Assembly: GCF_004137685.1 (NCBI RefSeq) | Contig: NZ_QYBB01000001.1 | Coordinates: forward strand, 186,001 to 250,000 | DNA from: Lichenibacterium minor | GTDB taxonomy: Bacteria > Pseudomonadota > Alphaproteobacteria > Rhizobiales > Beijerinckiaceae | DNA: 64,000 nucleotides | Reading direction: 5' to 3' | Shown here: positions 34,811-43,128 of the stretch, one piece after another | Position numbering within the stretch: position 1 is the first letter of the stretch | Layout of the letters: each line of letters begins with the position of its first letter | Position numbers and translations under genes: made by a program | Notes under the pieces: generated by a model | Told to the model about the DNA's origin: nothing | Seen by the model: the letters and a program-made list of their open reading frames with translations, nothing else | Databases searched by the model: none

Positions 34811-36072
34811 GCGCCCGGCCGGCGGCGCACCGTGCGGGTGCCGCCCATCTCGAGTTCAAGCGCCTCGGCCTTGCCGGCGCCGCGCTTCAGCCGCACCGTC
34901 CCCGCCGTGGCGTCGACCACGTCCACCACCTTGTTGAGGCGCCGCGTGACGTCCTCGTTGCCCGACGCGGCGGCGATGCGGGCCGCCCGGCCGAGCAGGC
35001 GGGTCGCCTCGGCGTCGTTGCCGCGGTCCCGCGCTTCCAGGCCGTCGCGGATGGAGGCGGCGATCTCGGCCTGGCCGGTGTAGTGGGCGACCTCGGGGTT
35101 CAGCCGCGCCGTCAGCCCCGCATCCTCGCTCCAGGTGGCGACGACGGGCGCGCCCGCGGCCTTGCCCTCGCCCGCGCCGGCGTCCCACAGCACCGTGGGC
35201 CGGCACACCAGCATGTCCTCGCCGACGCCGCCGTCGCCGACCTGGAACACCGCGTGGTAGTCGCGCGTCTCGCGGCCCCAGGCGCCGAGGTTCCACAGGG
35301 TCGATCGGGCGTCCGCCGGCGCGCCCAGCGCCGTGATGTCGATGTCGTCCGGGTTCATCTGATGCAGCGACACGAGGCGCGCCGAAGCCGGCTGCCACAA
35401 GCGCAGCATCACCTTGCCGGTGGCCTTGGACAGGGCGCGCGCCAGGCAGGCGCGGAAGTCCGCCTCGAGATTCGCGGGCTCCGGCACCGCATCGGCGGTG
35501 CCGAGCAGCACGGACGAGATGCGGCGCAGCTCGTCCGGCTCCCAATCGGTGCCGACGCCGCGGCAGTCGACACCGATCCGGCCGCGGCAGGCTTCCACGG
35601 CGCGGCGGAGGTCCTCGCGGTCGTCGACGTCGTTCTGCCCGTCGGTGAGGAAATAGCCGTAGGGGATCGCGTCCGGTGCCTTCTCCAGCTCGCGGCGCAG
35701 CGCCGAAAGCCCCTTCGACATGAAGGTGGCGCCGTTGGCCGCGATGGCCTGCACGGCGCGGTGCGCGGCGGCGCGGTTGGCGTCCGTCGCTTCGCACAGC
35801 GGCACCACGACCTGCGACGCCGTGCCGAAGGTGACGACGGTGAACAGCGCGTCGCGCGGCAGGAGGTCGATGCAGCGCCGCGCCGCGTGGCGGGCCGCCT
35901 CGATCTTGCCCTGCAAGTTCATGGAGCTCGAGTTGTCGAGCACGATGCCGACGGCGCGCCGCGCCGCCGCGGCCCCGGCGTCCCCGTCCGCCGTCACGGT
36001 GAGGATGGCGTCGAGCCGCCGCACGCCGGGCGCGAGGTGCGGGTTGAAGAAGCTGTCCAGCCTGAACTGCAT
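34807..36072 (-). CDS. von Willebrand factor A domain protein
   Basis: 421-residue cytoplasmic protein whose vWA domain (about 38-230) has a complete MIDAS motif (VLDNSSSM). It also has the supporting GATFMSKGLSAL and FLTDGQNDVDD segments. A beta-rich region (about 235-330) and a short helical tail follow. vWA proteins assemble complexes through metal-bridged contacts. TerY-type vWA proteins are known partners of PP2C and kinase genes in tellurite-linked clusters, so this may be the scaffold here. Confidence 0.9.
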   Translation of the reverse strand: MQFRLDSFFNPHLAPGVRRLDAILTVTADGDAGAAAARRAVGIVLDNSSSMNLQGKIEAARHAARRCIDLLPRDALFTVVTFGTASQVVVPLCEATDANRAAAHRAVQAIAANGATFMSKGLSALRRELEKAPDAIPYGYFLTDGQNDVDDREDLRRAVEACRGRIGVDCRGVGTDWEPDELRRISSVLLGTADAVPEPANLEADFRACLARALSKATGKVMLRLWQPASARLVSLHQMNPDDIDITALGAPADARSTLWNLGAWGRETRDYHAVFQVGDGGVGEDMLVCRPTVLWDAGAGEGKAAGAPVVATWSEDAGLTARLNPEVAHYTGQAEIAASIRDGLEARDRGNDAEATRLLGRAARIAAASGNEDVTRRLNKVVDVVDATAGTVRLKRGAGKAEALELEMGGTRTVRRRPGA

Positions 36073-36108
36073 GATCCCCTGCCCCCCGGCCCGCCCGACC
36101 CTTCCGGA

Positions 36109-37278
36109 TCAGGCCGAACGCTCGGATTGGACGGCCCGCTCGCCGGCCGCGGCGAGCCCGTCCACGTAACGCTTCTTCGTGCCTTCCAGTGCCAGTTGGG
36201 CCTGCGCCCGCTCGGCGCGGTTCCGGGCGTCGATGGCGGCGCCCTTGTCGACCATGCCGATGATGCGGTCGGCGATCTCGCCCAGCGCCGCCACCTCGCC
36301 GAGCGAGCCGCCCTCGCTGTCCTTGGCGCGGAGATAGGCGCTTTCCAGCGCGTCGATCCCGGCCATGTTCATCTGCTGCGCCAGGCGGCGGCGCGCGTCG
36401 CTGGCCTTGGACGCGTCCGCGATGCCCTTCAGCGCCGCGATGCGCAGGATGGCGGACTTCAGCCGCGGCAGGTCGAACAGCAGCGTGTCGAGGATGTTGC
36501 GGTATTCGATGCGCCCGGCCGTCTGGGCCGTGCGGGTCTGCGGCACGGACAGCATGGCGTCGCCCATCGCCATGGACAGGCGCAGCAGCCGCGCCTCGAA
36601 GCCGTTGATCTGCTCGCCGAAGTCGCGCACGGCGGCCAGCGCGGCGGGATCGCGGCTTTGCAGCGCGTCGCGCCGCTCGCGGGCGAAGCGGGCGCGCTCG
36701 CGGTCGAGCACGATCTGGCCGGCCGCCACCTGCACCTCCAGCTCGCGCAGCGACCGCAGGTTCTCGGCCACGAGCTTGTCCAGGCGGCTGTCCATCGCGG
36801 CGAGCCGGCCCATCTCGATGCGGCCGCGCTTCTCGATGTCGGAGAACTGGTCGACCACCATCCGGTAGTCGGCGCGGAAGCGCGTGAAGGCCGACACGTA
36901 CCTCCCCACCATCGGCAGCTCGCCCGCCACCCGCATCAGCGCGGTGCCGCGCCCTTCGGCCTCGCGCTTCAGGCCCGGGATGTTCAGGGCCTTCACGCCG
37001 GTGGCGAGTTCGGCCAGCAGGCGGCCCGACACGCCGGCGTCCGCCGTGCGGATGCCGTCGAGAAGCTCGTCGAGGAAGGCGTTGGCGCGGGTCTGCGTGT
37101 CGGCGCCGAAACCGTTGATGGCGGCGCCGTCGAGCGCGGGCAGGTCGGCGGCGACGCGCTCGGCCAGGGCGCGGTCGTTGGGCGACAGCCGCGCGAGGTC
37201 GAGCCGCTGCTCGGCGCCCCAGCCGGCGGCGAGGTCGGGGACGGCGGAAACGGCCGCTCGGGGATCGGCGGGGCTCAG
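36109..37278 (-). CDS. TelA/KlaA-family toxic-anion-resistance-like protein, probable CTG start
   Basis: 389-residue helical protein of the TelA family, recognised from RANAFLDELLDGIR, VKALNIPGLKREAEGRG and the long coiled region with LRELEVQVAAGQIVLD. The conserved N-terminus lies upstream of the only GTG candidate (37032), and the frame has no ATG or GTG before its upstream stop. The CTG at 37278, overlapping the preceding stop as CTGA, is the best start and continues the overlap pattern of this operon. Biochemical role of the family is unclear. Confidence 0.8.
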   Translation of the reverse strand: MSPADPRAAVSAVPDLAAGWGAEQRLDLARLSPNDRALAERVAADLPALDGAAINGFGADTQTRANAFLDELLDGIRTADAGVSGRLLAELATGVKALNIPGLKREAEGRGTALMRVAGELPMVGRYVSAFTRFRADYRMVVDQFSDIEKRGRIEMGRLAAMDSRLDKLVAENLRSLRELEVQVAAGQIVLDRERARFARERRDALQSRDPAALAAVRDFGEQINGFEARLLRLSMAMGDAMLSVPQTRTAQTAGRIEYRNILDTLLFDLPRLKSAILRIAALKGIADASKASDARRRLAQQMNMAGIDALESAYLRAKDSEGGSLGEVAALGEIADRIIGMVDKGAAIDARNRAERAQAQLALEGTKKRYVDGLAAAGERAVQSERSA

Positions 37279-38345
37279 GGCGACGCTCCGGGCGGGGGGG
37301 ATGTCACGTCCGGCGGGGCCAGCGCGCGGCCTTGCAGGTCCTGCACGCCCAGCAGCGCGCGGCGCGCCTCGGCCTCGGCCCGGGCGGGGATGGGGACGAA
37401 GCCGAGGTCCTCGGCGGCGGGGCCACCGGAGCGGAACGCCCAGCCGAAGAACTTCAGGACCGTCCAGGCCGCCAGATCGTCCTTGTTGGACTTCCGCATC
37501 AACACGTAGGTGGCCGACACGATGGGCCAGCTCGCGCCGCCCGGTCGAGCCTGCAGCGACGGCGTCAGCCCGTGCGACCAGTCCCCAGCGGCAGCCGCCG
37601 CCGCGATGGAGGCCAGGGTCGGCTGCACGACGCGGCCGTCGGCATTGATGAGATCGACGTAGACCAGGCGGTTCGCCTGGGCATAGTCGAAGCCGACGTA
37701 GCCGATGGCGCCCGGGGTCGCCGCCACGGCGTCCGCCATCCCCTTGCTGCCCTCCACCGCCGTGCCGTTCGGGGGAAGGTCATTCGGATGTTCGGCGAAC
37801 CAGCCCTGGTCCCGCTTGGAAACGCCGGCCAAGTAGGCGGCGAAGGCCGCGGTGGTCCCCGATCCGTCCGACCGCCGGATCGGCCGGACGGGCAGATGGG
37901 GCAGCAGCAGGTGCGGGTTCAATTTCGCGATCGCCGGATCGTCCCAGAAATCGATGCTCCTGAGGCACAGGTCGGCGAGGGTCTGGCCGTCGAGCACGAG
38001 GTCACCCGGCCCCACGCCGGGCAGGTCGATCACCGGCACCACGCCGCCCACCAGCGTGGGAAACTGCACGAGCCCGTGGGATGTCAGCTCGGCCTCCCCG
38101 AGGGGCTTGTCGCTCGCCCCGAAGGTCACGCCGTTCCCCTCGATCGCCGTCACGCCCGCGCCGGAGCCGATCCCGTCATAGGTGATGGCGTCGCCCGTTT
38201 CGGCCGCATAGAGGGCCGCCCAGCGGGCGTAGGCGGGCTGCGGGAAGGTGGCGCCCGCGCCCGTCGCGCTCACGGCGGCGGCAGGGCCGGCGCCGAGGAG
38301 CCCGGCGGCGGCTAGCGTGACGGCGAGGAGGCGGGGCGGGACCAC
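37275..38345 (-). CDS. PstS-like periplasmic substrate-binding protein
   Basis: 356-residue secreted protein with a signal peptide (about 1-24). It has PstS motifs: GAGATFPQPAYARW, GIGSGAGVTAIEG, the anion-binding RSDGSGTTAAFAAYL and the later GAIGYVGFDYA. No pstC/pstA/pstB follow. Instead it opens a signalling operon, so it may act as a receptor rather than an importer component. Start is a GTG at 38345. The bound ligand could be phosphate or another oxyanion. Confidence 0.88.
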   Translation of the reverse strand: MVPPRLLAVTLAAAGLLGAGPAAAVSATGAGATFPQPAYARWAALYAAETGDAITYDGIGSGAGVTAIEGNGVTFGASDKPLGEAELTSHGLVQFPTLVGGVVPVIDLPGVGPGDLVLDGQTLADLCLRSIDFWDDPAIAKLNPHLLLPHLPVRPIRRSDGSGTTAAFAAYLAGVSKRDQGWFAEHPNDLPPNGTAVEGSKGMADAVAATPGAIGYVGFDYAQANRLVYVDLINADGRVVQPTLASIAAAAAAGDWSHGLTPSLQARPGGASWPIVSATYVLMRKSNKDDLAAWTVLKFFGWAFRSGGPAAEDLGFVPIPARAEAEARRALLGVQDLQGRALAPPDVTSPPPGASP

Positions 38346-38372
38346 GGGCCGGAGGCTACAACGATCCCCCGA

Positions 38373-39218
38373 TCAACGCCAGATGGCACCCTCCTCCCCT
38401 TCCCAGAAGTCCGGCACCGCCCGCGACAGCAGCCCGCCGACCCGCACGGGCGCGATCCTGACGGCGAGCCCCGTTCGGTCGTCCGTCTCGACCGCGACGC
38501 CGCAGAGCGTGGCGGGGCCGTCGGCGGGCTCGTAGCGGCTGCCCGGCGTGCGCTGGATGAAGCGGCGGATGGGCTCCTCCTTGGCGACGCCGATGACGCT
38601 GTCGTAGTCGCCCGTCATGCCGGCGTCGGTCAGGTAGGCGGTGCCGTTGGGCAGAACGCGGTGGTCGGCGGTCGGGATGTGGGTATGGGTGCCGACGACC
38701 AGCGAGGCGCGGCCGTCGAGCACGTGGCCGATGGCCACCTTCTCGCTCGTCGCCTCGGCGTGGACGTCGACCACCACGGCGTCGCAGGCCACGCCCAGCG
38801 GGCAGGCCTCGATCTCGCGCTCCAGCCCGGCGAAGGGGTCGTCGAGCGGGTCCATGAAGACGCGGCCCATGACGTTGAGCACCAGGGCGCGGCGGCCGTC
38901 GTGGAGGTCGACCAGCGCGGCGCCGCGGCCCGGGGTGCCGGGCGGGAAGTTCAGCGGGCGGACGAGGCGCGGCTGGCGGTCGATGAAGACCAGGGCCTCG
39001 CGCTGGTCGAAGGCGTGGTTGCCGAGCGTCACGGCGTCGGCGCCGGCGTCGAGGATCTCGTCGCAGATCTTCTCCGTGATGCCCTTGCCGCCGGCGGCGT
39101 TCTCGCCGTTGACCACCACGAGGTCGAGCCGCCAGCGGGCGCGCAGGTTCGGCAGCTCGGCCGCGATTGCGGCGCGGCCGGAGCGGCCCATCACGTCGCC
39201 GACGAAGAGGATGCGCAA
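38373..39218 (-). CDS. YmdB-family metallophosphoesterase
   Basis: 281-residue calcineurin-like phosphoesterase of the TIGR00282/YmdB group (cyclic-nucleotide phosphodiesterase activity in Bacillus). Metal-ligand motifs are RILFVGDVMGRSGR, VVVNGENAAGGKG, TLGNHAFDQ and the VGTHTHIPTADHR segment. It follows the cyclo-ligase gene by three bases and so is co-transcribed with it, a common pairing in Hyphomicrobiales. Confidence 0.93.
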   Translation of the reverse strand: MRILFVGDVMGRSGRAAIAAELPNLRARWRLDLVVVNGENAAGGKGITEKICDEILDAGADAVTLGNHAFDQREALVFIDRQPRLVRPLNFPPGTPGRGAALVDLHDGRRALVLNVMGRVFMDPLDDPFAGLEREIEACPLGVACDAVVVDVHAEATSEKVAIGHVLDGRASLVVGTHTHIPTADHRVLPNGTAYLTDAGMTGDYDSVIGVAKEEPIRRFIQRTPGSRYEPADGPATLCGVAVETDDRTGLAVRIAPVRVGGLLSRAVPDFWEGEEGAIWR

Positions 39219-39221
39219 GGG

Positions 39222-39803
39222 TCAGTCTCCGAAGATGGTGAGGCCGCGCTCGGTCAGAACGGCGTCGAGCCGCTCGTCGTGGGGCTCGGTCGGCACGGCC
39301 GCGACTTCCTGGACCGCGAAGGCCACCCCCACGGCGAGGACCGGCTTCGCGGCCCGCAACCGGCGCAGCGCGCCGTCGTAATAGCCCGCCCCGTAGCCGA
39401 GGCGGAAGCCGCGCCGGTCGAAGGCGGCGAGCGGCACGAACAGCAGGTCGGGGTCGAGGACCGCCGCCGTCGGCTCGGGCTCGGCGGTGCCGAACCGGCC
39501 GGGCACGAGCGCGTCGCCCGGCTGCCACGCGCGGAACGGGAGAGCCGCGCCGCGCGGCGGCGTGGCGGGGAGCGAGATGCGGAGGCCCGCCGCCGACAGG
39601 GCGTCGAGGAGCGGCAGGACGTCGGGCTCGCCGCGGATCGGCAGGAAGGCGGAAACGACGGGCGACGGGGTTCGCCGCCGGGCGATGTCGAGCCCGGTTT
39701 CGGCGAGGCGCGCCGCGAAGGCGGCCCGCACCTCGGGGGCGACGGACGCCCTGCGCGACAGGGAGGCGGCGCGGATCGAAGCCTTGTCGAGGATCATCGT
39801 CAT
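39222..39803 (-). CDS. fau: 5-formyltetrahydrofolate cyclo-ligase
   Basis: Converts 5-formyl-THF to 5,10-methenyl-THF with ATP. The 193-residue product has the N-terminal DKASIRAASLSRR lysine/arginine segment. The substrate/ATP motif is visible as DPDLLFVPLAAFDRRGFRLG, with GAGYYDGAL completing it. Start chosen at the ATG at 39803; the one two codons later is equally possible. The gene lies downstream of a candidate 6S RNA, the usual pairing (ssrS-ygfA). Confidence 0.94.
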   Translation of the reverse strand: MTMILDKASIRAASLSRRASVAPEVRAAFAARLAETGLDIARRRTPSPVVSAFLPIRGEPDVLPLLDALSAAGLRISLPATPPRGAALPFRAWQPGDALVPGRFGTAEPEPTAAVLDPDLLFVPLAAFDRRGFRLGYGAGYYDGALRRLRAAKPVLAVGVAFAVQEVAAVPTEPHDERLDAVLTERGLTIFGD

Positions 39804-39864
39804 GCCCGCCTCGCGACGGCATGGGATGAGTGCGGGGCCGCAGTGGCCGTGGGACATCGATCCC

Positions 39865-40002
39865 GGGAACCTACAACGTAGGTGGGCGCCGTGTGCTCAA
39901 GACCACGGTCGAGAACAGGGACAGCTCCCGTTGGAATCGATAAGGCCCCGGGAATACTTTCCTCACGCACCCCGCAGCTCCGCCCGACCGATGTAGGCCC
40001 CC
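39865..40002 (-). ncRNA. ssrS: Candidate 6S RNA
   Basis: On the minus strand upstream of fau. The two ends can pair over 11 positions (gggggcctaca with tgtaggttccc, two G-U pairs). After a small internal loop they pair again (ggtcgggcg with cgcccacc, one bulge). This leaves a long, mostly unpaired centre, the layout of 6S RNA, which mimics an open promoter and sequesters RNA polymerase. True ends may extend several bases each way. Synteny and fold support the call; no covariance search was possible. Confidence 0.68.
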
Positions 40003-40182
40003 GCCCGCGAAAAATCCAGCCCCGCCGTGGCGCTCGCGGGCCGGCGGGGCCCCGGCGTCGCGAAAGTGTCGCACGTCCACAGGCGGCGAGGCGGCGAAGC
40101 CCAAGTTTTCTCTTCTGCTTCCGCGGAAATCGGCGAAATTGGGGGCAGCGAAGAGAAACTCCGACCCTCGGACGTCACCCCC

Positions 40183-40698
40183 ATGTCCCATGCCTCCTAC
40201 CGGCCCTGCGTCGGCATCGCCCTGTTCAACCCGGACGGGCTCGTGTTCATCGGCCGGCGCCGTTCGAAGCGGGCCATCGACCCCGCCGCCCAAGGCTACG
40301 AGTGGCAGATGCCGCAGGGCGGCATCGATTCGGGCGAGATGCCCCGCGCCGCGGCGCTGCGCGAGCTGCGCGAGGAGACCGGCGTGTCGTCGGTGTCCTT
40401 CATGGCGGAAGCGCCGCATTGGCTGACCTACGACCTGCCCGCGGACCTGACGCGCCGCAGCTGGAAGGGACGCTACCGCGGCCAGAAGCAGAAATGGTTC
40501 GCGTTCCGGTTCGAAGGCGACGAGCGCGAGATCAACATCGACCGGCCCGAGCACGGATTGAAGCCCGAGTTCGACGCGTGGCGCTGGGAGCGGATCGAGC
40601 GGCTGCCCGAACTCATCATCCCGTTCAAGCGCCAGGTGTACGAGAGCGTGGTGGAAAGCTTCGGCCCGCTCGGCGCCCACGAGCCGCTCACCGGCTGA
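40183..40698 (+). CDS. rppH: RNA pyrophosphohydrolase RppH
   Basis: Nudix enzyme that removes pyrophosphate from 5' mRNA ends to start decay. The 171-residue product carries the full Nudix box (GGIDSGEMPRAAALRELREE) and the RppH-specific WKGRYRGQKQKWFAFRF segment. The start at 40183 (MSHASYRPCVGIALFN) fits the family. It is divergent from the 6S RNA candidate. Confidence 0.95.
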   Translation: MSHASYRPCVGIALFNPDGLVFIGRRRSKRAIDPAAQGYEWQMPQGGIDSGEMPRAAALRELREETGVSSVSFMAEAPHWLTYDLPADLTRRSWKGRYRGQKQKWFAFRFEGDEREINIDRPEHGLKPEFDAWRWERIERLPELIIPFKRQVYESVVESFGPLGAHEPLTG

Positions 40699-40735
40699 CG
40701 GGAGGGAGCGGGCCTTTCGGAGCCCGCCTCCCGTC
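40697..40735. terminator. Terminator hairpin between rppH and msrA
   Basis: Long stem gacgggag / ctcccgtc extended by gcgggc / gcccgc around a ctttcgga loop. It overlaps the last bases of rppH and sits between two convergent genes. There is no U-run, but stem stability and position suggest a bidirectional end. Confidence 0.6.
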
Positions 40736-40777
40736 CCGGCGCCGGCGGCCCGCCACCGGCGGGTCGCCGTTCCAGCC

Positions 40778-41434
40778 TCACTCCGCGGCGACGCCGAGGC
40801 CCACCGGGCAGGACACGCCCGTGCCGGCGAGGTTGCAATAGCCCCGCGGGTTCCGCTGCAGGTACTGCTGGTGATAGGTTTCGGCGTAGAAGAACTCCGG
40901 CGCCGGGCGGATCTCCGTCGTGATCGGGCCCTTGCCGGACGCCTTCAAGGCCCTGTCGTAGCCGGCCTTGGAGGCTTCAGCTTCGGCGAGCTGGGCGGGG
41001 CTCGTGGTGTAGATCGTCGAGCGGTAGGTGGTGCCCACGTCGTTGCCCTGGCGCATGCCTTGGGTGGGGTCGTGCTCCTCCCAGAACAGCTTCAACAGCG
41101 ACGCGTAGCTCACCGCCTTGGGATCGAAGGCCACCATCACGACCTCGGCGTGCCCCGTCCGGCCGGTGCAGGTTTCCTCGTAGGTGGGGTTGGGCGTTTC
41201 GCCGCCCTGGTAGCCCACCGCCGTCGTGACGATGCCGTCGCCCAGGCGCCAGAACAGCCGCTCGGCGCCCCAGAAGCATCCCATGCCGAAATAGGCGACC
41301 TCGGTTCCGGCCGGATGGGGGCCCTTCAGCGGCGTGTCGAGGACGAGGTGCCGGTCCTGCGTGGGGAGGGGGGTGGAGCGCCCCGGCAGGGCTTCGGCGG
41401 CCGTGGGCAGCGTGGACGTCTTGCGAAACAGCAT
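40778..41434 (-). CDS. msrA: Peptide methionine sulfoxide reductase MsrA
   Basis: Repairs methionine-S-sulfoxide. The 218-residue product carries the catalytic GCFWG motif (C53 in [12 protein letters not shown]), the [24 protein letters not shown] block and the C-terminal [16 protein letters not shown] with recycling cysteines (YCNL, SCPV). The start at 41434 is preferred over a much longer upstream frame that crosses tRNA-Ser. Monocistronic. Confidence 0.95.
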   Translation of the reverse strand: MLFRKTSTLPTAAEALPGRSTPLPTQDRHLVLDTPLKGPHPAGTEVAYFGMGCFWGAERLFWRLGDGIVTTAVGYQGGETPNPTYEETCTGRTGHAEVVMVAFDPKAVSYASLLKLFWEEHDPTQGMRQGNDVGTTYRSTIYTTSPAQLAEAEASKAGYDRALKASGKGPITTEIRPAPEFFYAETYHQQYLQRNPRGYCNLAGTGVSCPVGLGVAAE

Positions 41435-41493
41435 GGGGAATGGTCTCCGAAAGGCTGCGATGCCCCCGATATGGAGATCCGGGCCCGGAAAAT

Positions 41494-41808
41494 TCAGGTT
41501 CGGCGCTCCGAAAAGGCGCCGTCTGCCGGCCGGCCGGCGTGGAGCAGCCCCAGGCCGAGCGCGCCCGCCGCGAGGGCGCCCGGCACGGCCAGCAGCCCCG
41601 CGACGATGCGCTGCGCCGGCCCGGGCCACCCGGCGGCGACCGCGAGTGCCGCGCCGTAGCGCACCCCGCCGATCGCGGCCGCGCCGTCGCCCAGCGAGGT
41701 GAACAGGGGACGCCCGCCCGCGATGGAGCGGCTGCCGTCCACCACCAGCACCGCGAAGGCGGCGGCGAGCAGCACGAAGCCCAGGGCGCGAAAGATGAAC
41801 CGGAGCAT
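41494..41808 (-). CDS. Small inner-membrane protein
   Basis: 104-residue protein with an N-terminal helix (about 5-24) and a second hydrophobic region (about 66-93). The start [20 protein letters not shown] and the [17 protein letters not shown] loop resemble a conserved uncharacterised family common in Hyphomicrobiales. Function unknown. Confidence 0.75.
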   Translation of the reverse strand: MLRFIFRALGFVLLAAAFAVLVVDGSRSIAGGRPLFTSLGDGAAAIGGVRYGAALAVAAGWPGPAQRIVAGLLAVPGALAAGALGLGLLHAGRPADGAFSERRT

Positions 41809-42013
41809 GGACCGCCATCCTGCAGCCGGGCCAGCGCGACCCGCCCCCGAGCACTACACCGCGGCGCCCGGGGGAGCTACGGCAGGCGGGAACGCCGTCG
41901 CGAAAGCGCGCCCGGGCTGTTGCCTTCGCGGCGATTCGGGTGATAGACCGCTCTCGGCCCCGCCAACCGGGGGTCCGCCGATCTCGCATCGGCCCGGCGC
42001 TCGCGCGTCGGCT

Positions 42014-42103
42014 GGAGAGGTGGCCGAGTGGTTGAAGGCGCACGCCTGGAAAGTGTGTATACGGGAAACCGTATCGCGGGTTCGAATCCCGCTCTCTCCG
42101 CCA
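42014..42103 (+). tRNA. tRNA-Ser (anticodon GGA)
   Basis: 90-base class II tRNA with acceptor GGAGAGG and an anticodon loop reading CTGGAAA. It has a long variable arm (TACGGGAAACCGTA region), a T-arm of GCGGG-TTCGAAT-CCCGC and an encoded CCA. It marks the left limit of the accessory region, and tRNA-Ser 3' ends are frequent integration sites. Confidence 0.97.
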
Positions 42104-42716
42104 GCGATTTCTACTAAGTCTCTGTTTTTGTTGCGCTTTTCGACACCGGTCTGAGCGCTTCCCTAGACCATTCCCTAGCTCTGATGCCGGTTTCTGACGA
42201 CAGTCAGCGAACGTCGGCGGCATCGAAGGCCGTGTGGGCCATGAGCCGACGCGTGAGATCGGAACAGCGCGACGGGGAAGAGGCGCGGCCCGTGACGCCC
42301 GCGGATGGGCCGTGCAAGCGGTGAGCCGAGGCCTCCAGCGCCGCACGGTCCGTATCACCCGTTCGAGCGCACTCCATCCAGGGGCCTCACAGCTCCAACA
42401 GGTGCTCGACGATGCGGGTGAGCGCCCTTCGGCATCGCCGGTCGTTGCACGGCCACCCGGCGCTCCGCACACGCCTTCCAGACCGCGATCCGGAAGCTCA
42501 TTCCACATCGAAAATGCGTGGACATTCCGACCGATATTTTTCTTGGGTTCGAGGGACCACATCGCTCAGGCGAAGTACGCCGCGAAACAAACCCGACGCG
42601 CTCTCCGCGGTTGATTAAAAATCCCTACTTCGGCTCTCGGCAAGTGTCGAACACGCGGTCCCCCGGACTCAGGTAGGAGCCGAGCGAACGTCAACGGCTC
42701 TCAGCGAGTGAGAGCG
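42104..42716. other. Gene-poor junction after tRNA-Ser
   Basis: 613 bases with no convincing coding frame. GC content falls compared with the chromosome to the left. Short frames on the minus strand near 42110-42260 could be the decayed end of an integrase, but no catalytic motif is visible. It is interpreted as the worn edge of an integrated element. Confidence 0.4.
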
Positions 42717-42932
42717 ATGCGCAACGACAACGAACAGGACACCACGGGCCGAGTGGGTTTGTCCGTGGACGAGGCTTGCCACGTCGCAGGGATTGGCAAG
42801 ACCAGGATGTATGAGCTGCTCAGGAGCGGCTCGGTGCCCGCCCGCAGGATCGGGCGGCGAATCATCATCCTCCGGTCCGACCTCTTGGCGTGGATGGATG
42901 CCCTCCCCCGGTGGGAGCCGGAAGGGACCTGA
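42717..42932 (+). CDS. AlpA/excisionase-type helix-turn-helix protein
   Basis: 71-residue DNA-binding protein with the HTH_17/MerR-like excisionase fold. LSVDEACHVAGIGKTRMYEL is followed by LRSGSVPARRIGRRIIILRSDLLAWM. Such proteins regulate or direct excision of mobile elements and often sit beside replication genes of integrated plasmids or satellites. Start taken as the ATG at 42717; a GTG nine bases earlier is possible. Confidence 0.85.
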   Translation: MRNDNEQDTTGRVGLSVDEACHVAGIGKTRMYELLRSGSVPARRIGRRIIILRSDLLAWMDALPRWEPEGT

Positions 42933-43128
42933 GGTCCACCAGCCTACCCCACCTACAACGACGCCCACCTCGGTGAAGGTGGGCGCGTGCCGGCCGGGGC
43001 CGTATCTTGAAGGCGTGTGGCAACGCTTCAAGTAACGCCTCACCTTCGTCTTCGCAAGCTCGAAGATCTATCGGCTCCGCCGAAGAAGCCCGCTCGCGCC
43101 CGCTCGTCGCCATGACTACGAGCCCGAC

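Noticed and set aside
42104..42300. Decayed tyrosine integrase next to tRNA-Ser
   Set aside because: Short minus-strand frames here are suggestive by position only; no R-H-R-Y residues could be identified.
40778..42562. 594-codon minus-strand extension of msrA through tRNA-Ser
   Set aside because: It would read through a tRNA gene and junction sequence; MsrA homology begins near the ATG at 41434.
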